Assembly (NCBI GenBank): GCA_014584575.1
Contig: JACTMP010000013.1
Coordinates: 186,001 to 250,000 of the forward strand
Direction: 5' to 3'
From: Chloroflexota bacterium
GTDB taxonomy: Bacteria > Chloroflexota > Anaerolineae > Promineifilales > Promineifilaceae
Length of the DNA stretch: 64,000 nucleotides
How positions within the stretch are numbered: the stretch's first letter is position 1; every line of letters starts with the position of its first letter. Of the stretch, positions 18,582 through 28,512 are shown piece after piece. The translations under genes were made by a program, and so were the position numbers. The notes under the pieces were generated by a model. The model did not search any database, had not been told where the DNA came from, and saw only the letters and a program-made list of their open reading frames with translations.

Positions 18582-18926
18582 ATGATGAAGATAGTTTCAT
18601 ATCTGGTAGCAGCAGTGTTAGCGTTTTTTGGGTTTATTTTTATTGCCGGGTCGCAGGGATCGCCTCTACGCATTGTTGTCGGCGTGATTTTGCTGGCGGC
18701 AGCCGCCGTATTTGTCTACATGGTGCGCGTAAAACCACAACCCTCCCAAACCACCATCGTACAACAGGTAGACCTGAGCGGCGACGTGAGCCTGGAACAG
18801 ATTAAGTGCCAGAACTGTGGTGGTGTTCTGGATAAAAACTCGATTGAAATCAAGGCTGGCGCTATCTTTGTCAACTGTCCCTACTGCGGCGCATCCTACC
18901 AGTTTGAGGAAGCGCCAAAATGGTGA
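18582..18926 (+). CDS. Small membrane protein with zinc-ribbon tail
   Basis: A 114-residue protein with two N-terminal membrane helices (about 4-22 and 29-48) and a short linker. The C-terminal zinc ribbon has CQNCGG near residue 80 and CPYCGA near 103. It starts at ATGATG after a GGGAGG ribosome binding site, 31 bases after the toxin gene. Function unknown; the ribbon faces the cytoplasm if both ends are inside. Confidence 0.7.
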   Translation: MMKIVSYLVAAVLAFFGFIFIAGSQGSPLRIVVGVILLAAAAVFVYMVRVKPQPSQTTIVQQVDLSGDVSLEQIKCQNCGGVLDKNSIEIKAGAIFVNCPYCGASYQFEEAPKW

Positions 18927-18947
18927 GAGCCGCGAAGTTGGACATTA

Positions 18948-19071
18948 ACCTGTCATTCCGAGGTCTTCCGAGGAATCCCTAAGTGATGACAAGTACAAGG
19001 GATTCCTCCTCGAAGACTCGTCGGAATGACTGTTGGATTTTGAAAGTTGAGAAGGGTTGTTTAACGGTGTA
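18948..19071. repeat. MITE-like repeat, family A (left end degenerate)
   Basis: The core CTGTCATTCCGAGGTCTTCC is mirrored by CGTCGGAATGAC. The right end TTAACGGTGTA (to 19071) matches the terminal repeat of the intact copy at 28513-28672, while the left terminal repeat is not recognisable. The element ends 5 bases before the radical SAM start codon and so supplies most of its leader. Confidence 0.6.
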
Positions 19072-19075
19072 ATCA

Positions 19076-20587
19076 ATGGCAAGTTTATTACAAAATATCC
19101 GGCAAGATTGGCATGGTTTCCGCGCCTTGTTTGGCGACCTGCCCCGGCCCACGCCGGGGATGCACACCTTCCGTGTGGCGCTGCCCGGCGGTCAGAAGCG
19201 CATCCATTTGCGCGTGGAGCCAGACAGCAGCGGCGTGCTCTTTGTAGACGTCACCGACGCCATTCACCTGAACCCCACCGCCCTGCACATGGCTTATCTG
19301 GCGCTGTGTGACCTGCCGCAGCCGCAGGTGCAGGCCAATTTGCGCCGCCGTGTCCAGCGTCAGGATTGGCCGCAGTTGGGCAAAGAACTGGGGCAGATGT
19401 ATGAGATGGTACACCGTTTCCGCGAACCGGAAACAGGCTGCCCTACCTGCGCCGTCGAAGATTTGCAGCGCACGGCCTTGTTCAGCCACCGCGCCGACGC
19501 CCCGTACAAGGCGGATTTAGCCATCACCTACGGCTGCAACAATGGCTGCAACCATTGTTACAATGAACCGGCCCGTTTTGATATGCCCTCGTTGGGCAAA
19601 ACGGAATGGTTCCGGGTGATTGACAGGTTGCACGAAGTCGGTGTACCCCACCTGATCATCACCGGCGGCGAGGCCACCTTGCACCCGGATTTGCCGGAGA
19701 TCATCCGTTATGCGGATGGTTTGGGGCATGTGGTGGGGATGAACAGTAACGGCCGTCGCCTGGCCCACCTCCCCTACCTGCACGAACTGGAAACGGCCGG
19801 GCTGAATCATGTGCAGATCACCCTCGGTTCCAATCGCCCCGATGTGCATGATGCCATCATGAACGCCAAATCGTTTCACCAGACCGTGCGCGGCATTGAA
19901 AACGCCGTTGCCAGTAAGCTGCACACCATCACCAACACCACCCTCATGCGCCGCAACATGGATCATGTGGAGGAGATTATTGACTTTCTCTACGACCTGG
20001 GCATCCGCACCTTTGCCATGAATGGCATGATCTACAGCGGCGGCGGTTTTGCCGACCCCAACGCCATCCCGGAAGCGGAAATGCCGCCGCTGCTCATCCG
20101 CGTGCGCGACCATGCCCAGGCAAAGGGGATGCGCTTCCTCTGGTATACACCCACCGAATACTGCCGCATGTCCCCGGTGGAACTGGAGATTGGCGCGAAA
20201 CGGTGCAACGCGGGCGAGTATTCCATCTGTATTGAACCTAATGGGGATGTGCTGCCCTGCCAATCGTTTTACGTGGCCGCCGGCAACATTTTGCGCGACC
20301 CCTGGGAACGCATCTGGCGCAGCGAACTGTTCCGCAGCTTCCGCGAGCGGGAGGATGACCCGTTGTGGGCCGGGCTGCCACAGAAATGCCACCACTGCCC
20401 CGACCTGCCGCTGTGCGGCGGTGGCTGCCGGATTGAGCGCGAAGCGCGGGATGGGGTGCGCATTATTGCGAGTGAGGGTGATGCGATGTGTGCGGTGGAT
20501 GGACACGGCGCATCCGAAGCGGGTTCGGGCCGTGCTTACAGCGATAAACGACTTGTTGGCTTTATTCCCCTGAGCGTCATCTCATAA
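19076..20587 (+). CDS. Radical SAM/SPASM domain protein
   Basis: A 503-residue iron-sulfur enzyme. The cluster motif GCNNGCNHCYN (CX3CX2C, near residues 154-161) binds the SAM-cleaving 4Fe-4S cluster, and ITGGEATLHPD follows as the SAM-contact GGE motif. The C-terminal SPASM region has RCNAGEYSICIEPNGDVLPC and then CHHCPDLPLCGGGC for auxiliary clusters. The N-terminal 100 residues resemble a PqqD-like peptide-binding module, though weakly. No precursor peptide gene is recognisable next to it; the following gene is an exported LRR protein. There is no good ribosome binding site because a MITE-like repeat abuts the ATG. Confidence 0.82.
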   Translation: MASLLQNIRQDWHGFRALFGDLPRPTPGMHTFRVALPGGQKRIHLRVEPDSSGVLFVDVTDAIHLNPTALHMAYLALCDLPQPQVQANLRRRVQRQDWPQLGKELGQMYEMVHRFREPETGCPTCAVEDLQRTALFSHRADAPYKADLAITYGCNNGCNHCYNEPARFDMPSLGKTEWFRVIDRLHEVGVPHLIITGGEATLHPDLPEIIRYADGLGHVVGMNSNGRRLAHLPYLHELETAGLNHVQITLGSNRPDVHDAIMNAKSFHQTVRGIENAVASKLHTITNTTLMRRNMDHVEEIIDFLYDLGIRTFAMNGMIYSGGGFADPNAIPEAEMPPLLIRVRDHAQAKGMRFLWYTPTEYCRMSPVELEIGAKRCNAGEYSICIEPNGDVLPCQSFYVAAGNILRDPWERIWRSELFRSFREREDDPLWAGLPQKCHHCPDLPLCGGGCRIEREARDGVRIIASEGDAMCAVDGHGASEAGSGRAYSDKRLVGFIPLSVIS

Positions 20588-20702
20588 CGAGGTCATGCAT
20601 TCCCTCTCAAAAAAGAGAGCCGGATTTCACTTTGATGTAATATGGCTTCAATGTGCGTTTGCTATATGATTGAAGTGAACGCTTGCAGTAGGAGCATGTG
20701 CC

Positions 20703-22781
20703 ATGAATTTAAAACAAAAACCCAAACAACCTATTGTTCGTCCGGTAATGGCGGGACAACAGACCAAGCGATTATTCCTGTTGGCCCTTTTTGTAGCGCT
20801 TTTGATGGTGTGGGTGTGGGCACTGTCTGGCCGTGCCCCATCAGCTTGGGCGGAAACAATGACCTCGCCCCTGGCCCCTGATGGTTTTGATTGCGCCACC
20901 GTTGTGGAAATCCCGCAGCTAGAATGTGAAGCGTTGGTGGCCTTTTATCACGCCACCGGTGGACCAAACTGGACCTATCAAGGAGATTGGCTGGTGACGG
21001 GTACGCCATGCAGTTGGTTTGGCATACAGTGCCAGGGTGGCCATATTAGCAGTATAGGAATTGGATATAATAATTTATCAGGCGTCGTGCCGCCAGAAAT
21101 TGGCAATCTGGGCAACCTCACATCACTTTATTTGGGTGACAATCAACTGACGGCCTTACCCCCGGAAATTGGCAATCTGGGTAATCTCATATCGCTTAAT
21201 TTGGTTGGCAATCAACTGACGGCCGTACCCCCGGAAATTGGCAATCTAGGTAATCTCACATCGCTTTTTTTGGTCAACAATCTATTGACGGCCGTGCCGC
21301 CGGAAATTGGCAATCTGGGTAATCTCACAAGGCTTGAGTTGTACGGCAATCAACTGACGACCTTACCCCCAGAGATTGGCAATCTGGGTAATCTCACATG
21401 GCTTTATTTGTCCGGCAATCAACTGGCAACTGTGCCGCCGGAAATTGGCAATCTGAATAACCTCGTAACGCTTGAGATGTACGGCAATCAACTGACGACC
21501 TTGCCCGCAGAGATTGGCAACCTGGGTAATCTCACATGGCTTTATTTGTCCGACAATCAACTGGCAACTGTGCCCCCGGAAATTGGCAATCTGGGAAACC
21601 TCACATCACTTTATTTGGTCGGCAATCAACTGACGGCCGTACCCCCAGAAATTGGCAATCTGGGTAACCTCGGAACGCTTGAGTTGTACGGCAATCAACT
21701 GACGGCCGTGCCCCCAGAAATTGGCAATCTTGGCAATCTCACATTACTTAATTTGGGCAATAATCAACTAACAGCTGTGCCGCCGGAGATTGGCAACCTG
21801 GGCAATCTCATATCACTTCATTTGTATGGCAATCAATTGACGGCCGTACCCCCGGAAATTGGCAACCTGGGCAATCTCATACGGCTCTATTTGGAGAACA
21901 ATCAACTGACGGCCGTGCCCCCAGAAATTGGCAATCTGGGTAATCTCGAAGAGCTAACTTTGTACAACAATCAACTGACGGCCGTACCGCCAGAAATTGG
22001 TAATCTGGATTTTCTCTTCCAGCTTTATTTGTCCGGCAATCAACTGACGGCCGTGCCCCCAGAAATTGGCAATCTGGGTAACCTCGGAACGCTTGAGTTG
22101 CACGGCAATCAACTGACGGCCGTACCGCCAGAAATTGGCAATCTGGATATTCTATGGAGGCTAACTTTGGACGACAATCAACTGACAGGCGTGCCACCAG
22201 AAATCGGTAACCTGACTGAGCTAGTACAGCTTAGTCTGTCTCAAAATATATCGCTTACTGGGCTATTGCCAGACTTCTTAACGACCCTGGTCTCAGTTCA
22301 ATATTTTAACTTTGAAGGTACCCAGTGGTGTGCCCCTCCCACAGGAGCAGTGGCTCAATGGTTGAACAATATCCCCATTGTATATGGCTCAGGGCTTATT
22401 TGTAGTGGAGTGCTGGACATCAACTATGCAGATGGGGCACCAGGCAGCTTTTTTACCGTGACAGCCAGTGATTTCCCACCAGACACCCCAGCCACAGTCT
22501 CGGTCAATGGGGTGCTGTTAGGTTCCCTGGCTACCGATAGCCAGGGCAATCTGACGGTGTTACTAGACACGGCCGTGGCGGAGGAGGGTGCTTATTTCGT
22601 TATCGTGATGATCAATTTCCCGCTGATGGTCAACTTCATGTTGGATGCCACCGCCCCCCTTCGCCCCCAAGAGGGAACGGGACCTATCTTTGAGGTGCCG
22701 GCTGGCATTGCCCTGACGGAATTTGCCTATGTGCCCATGGTCGTAGGCAGGAACTTGAAAACAGCGGAGACTACTGATTAA
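20703..22781 (+). CDS. Exported leucine-rich-repeat protein
   Basis: A 692-residue secreted or surface protein. A hydrophobic signal segment (about 24-42, [18 protein letters not shown]) precedes a plant-type LRR cap ([15 protein letters not shown] and PCSWFGIQC). Seventeen nearly identical 23-residue repeats follow, with consensus [23 protein letters not shown], then an Ig-like tail and a hydrophobic end ([10 protein letters not shown]) of the type found in exported Chloroflexi proteins. The repeats suggest a binding surface for protein or glycan partners. The repeat copies are so similar that recent expansion or gene conversion is likely. Confidence 0.9.
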   Translation: MNLKQKPKQPIVRPVMAGQQTKRLFLLALFVALLMVWVWALSGRAPSAWAETMTSPLAPDGFDCATVVEIPQLECEALVAFYHATGGPNWTYQGDWLVTGTPCSWFGIQCQGGHISSIGIGYNNLSGVVPPEIGNLGNLTSLYLGDNQLTALPPEIGNLGNLISLNLVGNQLTAVPPEIGNLGNLTSLFLVNNLLTAVPPEIGNLGNLTRLELYGNQLTTLPPEIGNLGNLTWLYLSGNQLATVPPEIGNLNNLVTLEMYGNQLTTLPAEIGNLGNLTWLYLSDNQLATVPPEIGNLGNLTSLYLVGNQLTAVPPEIGNLGNLGTLELYGNQLTAVPPEIGNLGNLTLLNLGNNQLTAVPPEIGNLGNLISLHLYGNQLTAVPPEIGNLGNLIRLYLENNQLTAVPPEIGNLGNLEELTLYNNQLTAVPPEIGNLDFLFQLYLSGNQLTAVPPEIGNLGNLGTLELHGNQLTAVPPEIGNLDILWRLTLDDNQLTGVPPEIGNLTELVQLSLSQNISLTGLLPDFLTTLVSVQYFNFEGTQWCAPPTGAVAQWLNNIPIVYGSGLICSGVLDINYADGAPGSFFTVTASDFPPDTPATVSVNGVLLGSLATDSQGNLTVLLDTAVAEEGAYFVIVMINFPLMVNFMLDATAPLRPQEGTGPIFEVPAGIALTEFAYVPMVVGRNLKTAETTD
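21052..22266 (+). repeat. 69-bp tandem coding repeats of the LRR gene
   Basis: About 17 units of 69 bp encode the 23-residue LRRs. Nine units carry the octamer ACGGCCGT in the codons for Thr-Ala-Val; the others have diverged words giving ThrThrLeu, AlaThrVal, ThrAlaLeu, ThrGlyVal or a GCTGT variant. The units are direct repeats without spacers and are not a CRISPR array. Confidence 0.9.
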
Positions 22782-22810
22782 ACACGATTGGTGAGCCCAC
22801 TTAAGAAAGC

Positions 22811-22860
22811 AACGCAGAGATGCTGAGCAGTTACCAGAAAGAAAACCGCTCTGCGTTTTT
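22811..22860 (+). terminator. Rho-independent terminator-like hairpin after LRR gene
   Basis: AACGCAGAG pairs with CTCTGCGTT, followed by TTTT, within the 120-bp gap after the LRR stop. The loop is long (about 29 bases), which lowers confidence. Confidence 0.5.
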
Positions 22861-22902
22861 AGGCAGATTATTCACCATTCCCGGTTAAAAGGAGCAGCAA
22901 GC

Positions 22903-24525
22903 ATGGACAGAACACGTCTTATTTTTATTGCCATTGTGGGGGTAGCCCTGCTGGCGGTTTGTGGGTTTATCACCTTTAGCGTCATCAACAATGCCCTGGA
23001 AGGAGAGGCGGAGGCTACGGCCGTAGCCCAATCCACCCTCGCCCCTACCAGCACCCGCACCGTCACCGCCAACCTGGAATCCCCGGAGCCGATCTGGGGG
23101 CCGAACTATGATTCCAATGATGGTTTACCCACCTACGTTTGTGGCGCGGACGCATTTGGCAGCTATTTCACCCTGCAACAAATGCAAATGTCCGGGCAAG
23201 ACATCGCCAACGGCTTCCACCTGGGCATTGTCCCCTTTTTCCTGGATGAAGACCCGGCTTACGATGTCTCCGAAGAGCAGCGCACCGCCTTGCTCAACGC
23301 CGGCATCTGGGACTGCCTGTTGACCACCCTGGACTCGGTGGCGCTCACCAGTCCCGGCGTCGTCACGGCTATTGTGGACGAGAGCGCCGGCGCCGACCAA
23401 TTGTGGGGCCGCGATCTGCCCACCATTAACGACCTGCAAGGCAAACGGATCGCCTTCTCGCGGGGCAGCGTGGGTGAATACTTCGTCTACTACGTACTTT
23501 CTATCGCCCAACTTAGCCCGCGTTCTCAGGTTACACTCGTACCCCAAGATAGCGTGGCTGACGCCGTCGCCGCTTTTAACGAGGGTCAGGCGGACGCCGT
23601 TTCCGGCTGGGAGCCGGACATTTACGACGCCGAACAGAGCGGCGGCCAACCGCTGCTCAGTTCCAACCAGTTGCGTATTGTAATGGATGTGATCGTCACC
23701 TCGCGGGACACCATTGCCAATGACGCCAACCTGGTGCAAAACTTCCACAATGCCTGGTTTGTCACGCTCAAAGAGCAGGTGGAGAATTTTGACGCTGCCG
23801 CCGCCCACATCGCCAATTGGGGGCACAATGATTGGAGCTTTGTCTACCCGGAATCGGCCGGTGACGATTTGCGCCTCTGGCTGGAAAGCGTGGCCCAGGC
23901 TGACCTGGGCGATAACGCTTTTGTCATGCGCGACACCCGCCCCATTCTCAACCGGCTGTCTATCGCCCGGCGCGTTTGGGCGGCGTCTGATGTGCCTGTG
24001 CCCAATGATAATGTGGAAGAGCTGGTCAATCCCGGTTTTGTGATTCGCGCCGCAGAACAGGCCAGTTTGCAGCCCAACGGCCGTCCCGTGAACGACACCT
24101 TTTCCATTTCCTCACAACTGGATTTAAGCACGGTGACAACGGGTGATGCGGCCACGCTGGCTGTGCTGCCTTGCCGCACCTTTACCTTCCTGCCTGAATC
24201 TACCGAATTGACTTTGGAGTCGCGCCGCATTTTGGATAACTGCGTTGTGCCCACTTTGTCGCAGAGCATTGGCCTGTTTTTGCGCGTCAAAGGCTCGTCT
24301 GCCTGGCCGGCCAATGACCCTCCCTGGACGGAAGCGGACATTTTGGAAGTGGCCGAAGGGCGGGCGCAGTCGGTGGTAGATTATCTGGTCTCGCAGGGCA
24401 TTGATCCGGCCCGGTTTGTGGTGGAGGCTACCCTGCCACCACCAGACCATCGGAACAGCGATGATCCCAATGTGCAGGCGCAAGACCGCTACGTGGAACT
24501 AACGTTGGTGACGGCGGGGCGGTGA
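22903..24525 (+). CDS. Periplasmic-binding-protein domain fused to OmpA-like domain
   Basis: A 540-residue exported protein. A membrane anchor (about 6-28) precedes a low-complexity linker and a substrate-binding fold of the nitrate/sulfonate/taurine ABC type (about 60-360; LQGKRIAFSRGSVGEYFVYY, GQADAVSGWEPD). The C-terminal OmpA-like domain (about 420-535; FLPESTELTLESRRILDN, EGRAQSVVDYLVSQGI) would bind cell wall. No permease or ATPase is nearby, so it is probably not a transporter component but a wall-tethered sensor. The next gene encodes another binding-protein/VWA fusion. Confidence 0.78.
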   Translation: MDRTRLIFIAIVGVALLAVCGFITFSVINNALEGEAEATAVAQSTLAPTSTRTVTANLESPEPIWGPNYDSNDGLPTYVCGADAFGSYFTLQQMQMSGQDIANGFHLGIVPFFLDEDPAYDVSEEQRTALLNAGIWDCLLTTLDSVALTSPGVVTAIVDESAGADQLWGRDLPTINDLQGKRIAFSRGSVGEYFVYYVLSIAQLSPRSQVTLVPQDSVADAVAAFNEGQADAVSGWEPDIYDAEQSGGQPLLSSNQLRIVMDVIVTSRDTIANDANLVQNFHNAWFVTLKEQVENFDAAAAHIANWGHNDWSFVYPESAGDDLRLWLESVAQADLGDNAFVMRDTRPILNRLSIARRVWAASDVPVPNDNVEELVNPGFVIRAAEQASLQPNGRPVNDTFSISSQLDLSTVTTGDAATLAVLPCRTFTFLPESTELTLESRRILDNCVVPTLSQSIGLFLRVKGSSAWPANDPPWTEADILEVAEGRAQSVVDYLVSQGIDPARFVVEATLPPPDHRNSDDPNVQAQDRYVELTLVTAGR

Positions 24526-24577
24526 TCGGTAAATGGTAATCGGTTATTGGTAATCGGTTATCGGAGTGGAGTGATAG

Positions 24578-26236
24578 ATGAAAGAGAACCGGTATAGCGG
24601 TATTTTCGCTTTTTTCTTGATGGTGGGGCTGACCACTTTGGCTTGTGGATTTGGGAATGGCGCTGATGATGCGACGCCGGCGCCGCCGCGTAATGCGGAG
24701 GTGGTGCAGGTGGCGGCGAATACCAGTCTGGAGCCATGGTTGGACACGGCCGTGAGCCAATTCAACGCCAGCGAAACCAAAACCAGCGACGGTAAACCCA
24801 TCTTTGTGCAACTAAGACCCGCCGACGCCGGGCAGTCCGTCACCGACATCCTCGGCGGCGCTGCCCCTGCACTCTGGATTCCTGACGAGCCGGTGTGGGC
24901 CAATATCCTGGCCGACCAGGGGAATAGCAGTTTTCAAAACAACTGCGTCAGCGTGGCCCAAAGTCCACTGGTCATCGGTATGTGGCGGGATGTGGCCGAA
25001 GCATTGGGCTGGCCCGGCCTGCCGCTGGGCTGGCTAGATGTGGGCAGCCTGGCTACCGATGATGCGTTGTGGAACTATTACAGCGGCGGCGAATTAGGCG
25101 ATGCATTCCGCCTCAGCCATACCCATCCCGGCCTGTCTGGCAGCGGCGTCAGCACCCTGCTCTCCCTGGTGCAGGCCGCCCAAACCACCACAGAAGCGGT
25201 AACGGAAGCAGACATCCAGCGGCCCATTGTGAAGGCGTCGGTGGGTGCATTCGAAGGCGGCGTCACCTGGTTCAGCCCCAATACGCGCGCCCTCAGCAGC
25301 GCCATGAGCAGCCGGGGCCTCAATTATCTCAGCGGCGGCGTGATGTATGAGAGTGATGTGGTCAATGATGGCAACGGGCAAATTGTGGCCGTTTACCCCT
25401 TTGAAGGCACGTTTATGGCGACACATCCGGCTTGCATCAACAGCGCCGCCAATGCCGTCCAACAGGAGGCGGCGCAGGTGTTTCGGGATTATTTGCTGAG
25501 CGAGGCCGGGCAGCAGTTGGCGCTGGCGGGGGGATTGCGACCGGTGAGCACGGCCGTGCCGCTAACCTCTCCGTTGGATGAAGCGCATGGGGTGGATGTG
25601 TCGCAGCCGACGGCCGTGTTTGCTCCCCCCTCTGTGGCTTCCGTGTATGCTGTGCAAGAGTTGTGGCAGGAAGCGCGCAAGGATGTGAACCTGGCGCTGT
25701 TGCTGGACACATCGGGCAGTATGCGCGGCGCCAAAATGGACAATATGCGCGCCGCCGCCATCCAGTTTGTGGAGCAGATGGGTGAGGATGATTACCTGTC
25801 CATCATCGCCTTTAGTACCGAACCTGATTTGATCATAAACCATGCCCAGGTTGGCCCCAACCGGCAAAAAATCATCAATGCCATTGCCAGTTTAAACGCC
25901 AGCGGCGACACCACCCTCTTTGACGCTATTGGCGACGGCGCGATTTTGCTGCATGGCACCAGCCAGCCGCAAACCACCAATGCCCTGGTGGTGCTATCAG
26001 ACGGACAGGATACGCGCAGTTATCGCTACAACGCCAACTCATCGGCCGGTGTGGCTCAGGCAAACAACGTACCCGTCTTCACCATTGCCTATGGCAGCGA
26101 CGCCGACGATAACACATTGCGCGCCATTACCGACCGCACCAATGGCAACTTTTTCAAAGGGGATGAAGCCAGTATCGCCGCTATATACGAAGAAATTTCA
26201 GCCGCCTTTGGCGGCAGTGTGGGGGTGGGGAGGTAG
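24578..26236 (+). CDS. Lipoprotein with substrate-binding-like and VWA domains
   Basis: A 552-residue lipoprotein with a lipobox ending in TTLAC near residue 23. Residues about 45-330 form an extracellular solute-binding protein type II fold. Residues about 370-545 are a von Willebrand A domain with the complete MIDAS start LLLDTSGSMRG (near 375-385), plus a later Thr in SGDTTLFDAI and Asp in VVLSDGQDTR. It follows the OmpA fusion by 52 bases. Both proteins combine a ligand-binding fold with a surface module, suggesting a joint envelope-sensing or adhesion complex. Confidence 0.8.
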   Translation: MKENRYSGIFAFFLMVGLTTLACGFGNGADDATPAPPRNAEVVQVAANTSLEPWLDTAVSQFNASETKTSDGKPIFVQLRPADAGQSVTDILGGAAPALWIPDEPVWANILADQGNSSFQNNCVSVAQSPLVIGMWRDVAEALGWPGLPLGWLDVGSLATDDALWNYYSGGELGDAFRLSHTHPGLSGSGVSTLLSLVQAAQTTTEAVTEADIQRPIVKASVGAFEGGVTWFSPNTRALSSAMSSRGLNYLSGGVMYESDVVNDGNGQIVAVYPFEGTFMATHPACINSAANAVQQEAAQVFRDYLLSEAGQQLALAGGLRPVSTAVPLTSPLDEAHGVDVSQPTAVFAPPSVASVYAVQELWQEARKDVNLALLLDTSGSMRGAKMDNMRAAAIQFVEQMGEDDYLSIIAFSTEPDLIINHAQVGPNRQKIINAIASLNASGDTTLFDAIGDGAILLHGTSQPQTTNALVVLSDGQDTRSYRYNANSSAGVAQANNVPVFTIAYGSDADDNTLRAITDRTNGNFFKGDEASIAAIYEEISAAFGGSVGVGR

Positions 26237-26711
26237 GCAGGCGGCAAGTGGCAGGTGGCAAGTCTCCAACCACTTGCCACCTGCTATTTGAGTAACACGA
26301 ATCTCGCTCTCTTCACGAGGCACAGAACAGGAATTAACGACCAGGAGCAAACGTATGATGAAAAGCATCCGCTTCCTGTGCTGAAAAACACTGTCTTGCC
26401 AGCATGGAGGCAGTTATACTTTGGGCAGCGGATGCTGTCAGCCTGACCAGAAATAGCTGTGTTCATATTTCTACCGCTCCCGCACTGACAAAAGGCCAGA
26501 AAACTCAAAAGCAAAAACATACGGTTTCGTTCTAAAGCATGGGACATCGCTCATTCATGCAGACTTACCATGCTGCCAGGAGAACGTGATTATCTTTATT
26601 TAAGCAGGGCTTAAGTGAATTTAAGTGTCGCCCTATTCTATTTCTACCTGGTCACTCCTATGCTGAGATCAGTCGTTGGCTGATAGTAAAGATGGAAAAG
26701 GAGTCACCACG
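26237..26711. other. Gene-poor A+T-richer stretch
   Basis: It begins with a hairpin of repeated words (GGCAAGTGGCAGGTGGCAAG paired with CTTGCCACCTGC, 26240-26287). No gene can be supported in the rest. A minus-strand 87-codon frame at 26284-26547 has a lipoprotein-like start but no ribosome binding site, and its composition is like the surrounding non-coding DNA. Confidence 0.6.
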
Positions 26712-27152
26712 ATGAACGAGAATCTGGCATGGAGTGATTGGAGATTTTGGATCAACTGGTTCTTGTTTGGCACATTTGGCTACGGCGGTGGGATGATGGG
26801 TTGGTACTTATGCCTCTTGATGTGGCTCTTGCTTCATGTGCCTTTAGCGATGGTAACTATGATGGTTATAGGAGGAACGATAGCCGGAGCAGGATCAGGA
26901 CCAATAAGTTGGGAGGTTATTCAGGTAAATGGGCTTCAGGCCAGTTTTTCAACCTGGACGGCCGTGACCATAACCACCATGACAACCAGTTGCGCCATTC
27001 TCCTCGGAATCATGATGGCGAAATCGGGAATTGGGCGCGGTTTTTGCGGGAATGAAACCGGCCGGGTGGGAAAAACGGGTACGGACTGGCACGGCAACGG
27101 CCGTTACCCACCCCATTCTATCTTAACGTTAAGGAGGTTTTTCATGGCCTGA
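26712..27152 (+). pseudogene. Truncated fourth copy of the MNEN membrane-protein family
   Basis: The start MNENLAWSDWRFW and the AGGAGTCACCACGATG context match the three tandem genes at 31688-34013. The product follows the family for about 105 residues, then jumps to an unrelated tail (GFCGNETGRVG...). The GGCAACGGCCGTTACCCACCCC at 27092-27113 matches the DNA just after the family's stop codons, so the middle and C-terminal coding parts have been lost by deletion. It may still be translated. Confidence 0.65.
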
Positions 27153-27244
27153 CCAGCCGATAACATCCACTGTTCACATAGTTTAGCGCTCCACTTCATC
27201 AACCCTGTCATTATGTTGGTGGAAGCTCAAAAGGAGTGTATGAC

Positions 27245-28495
27245 ATGAAACTGTTATGTGTCCTTCTCATTGTGTTCAGTTTGCTGCTGCCAGCCTGTGG
27301 CGCTGACGAACAGGTCGTTGAACCAGAAGTGGCCGTTGTGCCTACGAATACCACAGCACCAAACGCCACATTCACACCATTACCACCGACGCCGACGCCA
27401 ACGGCCGTGCCGCCAACATCTACCCCCATTCCCCCTACACCCTCAGTCACCGCCACGCCAGTCCCACCCACACCCACCCACACCCCCATACCGCCAACTC
27501 CCACCCCCACACCAGAACCAACCGCCGCAATGCCCGAAGGGGCAGCGATGACGCTGCTTGGTATTGCCAATTCCATGTATGAGGATGGCGCGTATGAGAT
27601 GGCCGAGGTGCTGTATTCGGAACTGCTGCAATACGATTCGGACCCCACGCTCTATGCGTATCGCGCGGATGCGTATGACAAACTGGGGAATTTTGCAGCG
27701 GCGATTGCGGATTACCAGACGGCCGTAGACCTGGGCATGGCGGATGCCACCATTTTGAACAATCTCTGTTGGGACCTGGCCATCACCGGGCAGGCCGAAC
27801 TGGCGCTGCCGTATTGCGAGCAGGCGGTCGCCGCCGATCCCTCCGCTGCCCATCTGGACAGTCGGGGCGTGGCTTATGCCCAGCTAGAGATGATGCCGGA
27901 AGCCATCGCGGATTTCCAGGCGGTGGTGGATGCTGCCGGTACACCGGCGACCATTGCCAGCCAACGTCGGGAATGGGTGGCAATGCTGGAAGAGGGGAGC
28001 AACCCCTTTACGCCAGAACTGCTGGCGGAACTACGCGCTGAAACCGCTGTGGTGACGGTTACTGCTTTGCCTGTGCCGGATACGGCCGTCTCCCGTTCGG
28101 CCGTCCGACAAGCGGCCGTAGAAATGGGCTTCATCTTTGGCGAGGCAGAAACAATTGACGGAAAGGAAACCGCCATGGGCCTGTATGCGGACGGGGAGTG
28201 TATGGTCACCATGGGTTTGATGGGGCCGGAAAAAGGGCTAACCAATGCCGTCTTACAGGTCATGAACTGCTCAGAAGACACGCAATCGGGTGTGGTGTAC
28301 TGGTTTATGTACACCGTCCTCACCAGTGATCGGCAGCTTGCCCAGGCGATCATTTACATGGTGGAGGATGTCTACTACGTCATTGAAGGGGAGCAGGAAA
28401 CAACGGGCGCAAAGGAAATTGGCAATGTGACCTTTGAGGTGAAGCGAGCCGAAGATGGCACGGCTCTCGAACTCACGGCGCAGTTCAGTGAGTGA
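27245..28495 (+). CDS. TPR lipoprotein with Pro/Thr-rich linker
   Basis: A 416-residue lipoprotein. The signal peptide ends in a lipobox LLLPAC (Cys18). A Pro-Thr-rich spacer runs from about 28 to 97 (repeats of TPIPPTPTP). TPR-like helical repeats follow at about 105-250 (LYSELLQYDSDPTLYAYRAD, AAIADYQTAVDLG), and a C-terminal alpha/beta domain of unknown function ends the protein. The spacer probably crosses the cell wall. The ATG at 27245 is preferred over the GTG at 27236. Confidence 0.78.
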   Translation: MKLLCVLLIVFSLLLPACGADEQVVEPEVAVVPTNTTAPNATFTPLPPTPTPTAVPPTSTPIPPTPSVTATPVPPTPTHTPIPPTPTPTPEPTAAMPEGAAMTLLGIANSMYEDGAYEMAEVLYSELLQYDSDPTLYAYRADAYDKLGNFAAAIADYQTAVDLGMADATILNNLCWDLAITGQAELALPYCEQAVAADPSAAHLDSRGVAYAQLEMMPEAIADFQAVVDAAGTPATIASQRREWVAMLEEGSNPFTPELLAELRAETAVVTVTALPVPDTAVSRSAVRQAAVEMGFIFGEAETIDGKETAMGLYADGECMVTMGLMGPEKGLTNAVLQVMNCSEDTQSGVVYWFMYTVLTSDRQLAQAIIYMVEDVYYVIEGEQETTGAKEIGNVTFEVKRAEDGTALELTAQFSE

Positions 28496-28512
28496 TTGAT
28501 TTAGTGATTTAG

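Noticed and set aside
21052-22266. Regular direct repeats that could be mistaken for a CRISPR array
   Set aside because: Units are contiguous 69-bp coding repeats in one open frame with LRR consensus; there are no unique spacers or cas genes.
26284-26547. Small minus-strand frame with a signal-like start
   Set aside because: No ribosome binding site, no homology-like features, and it lies in A+T-rich DNA next to a hairpin.
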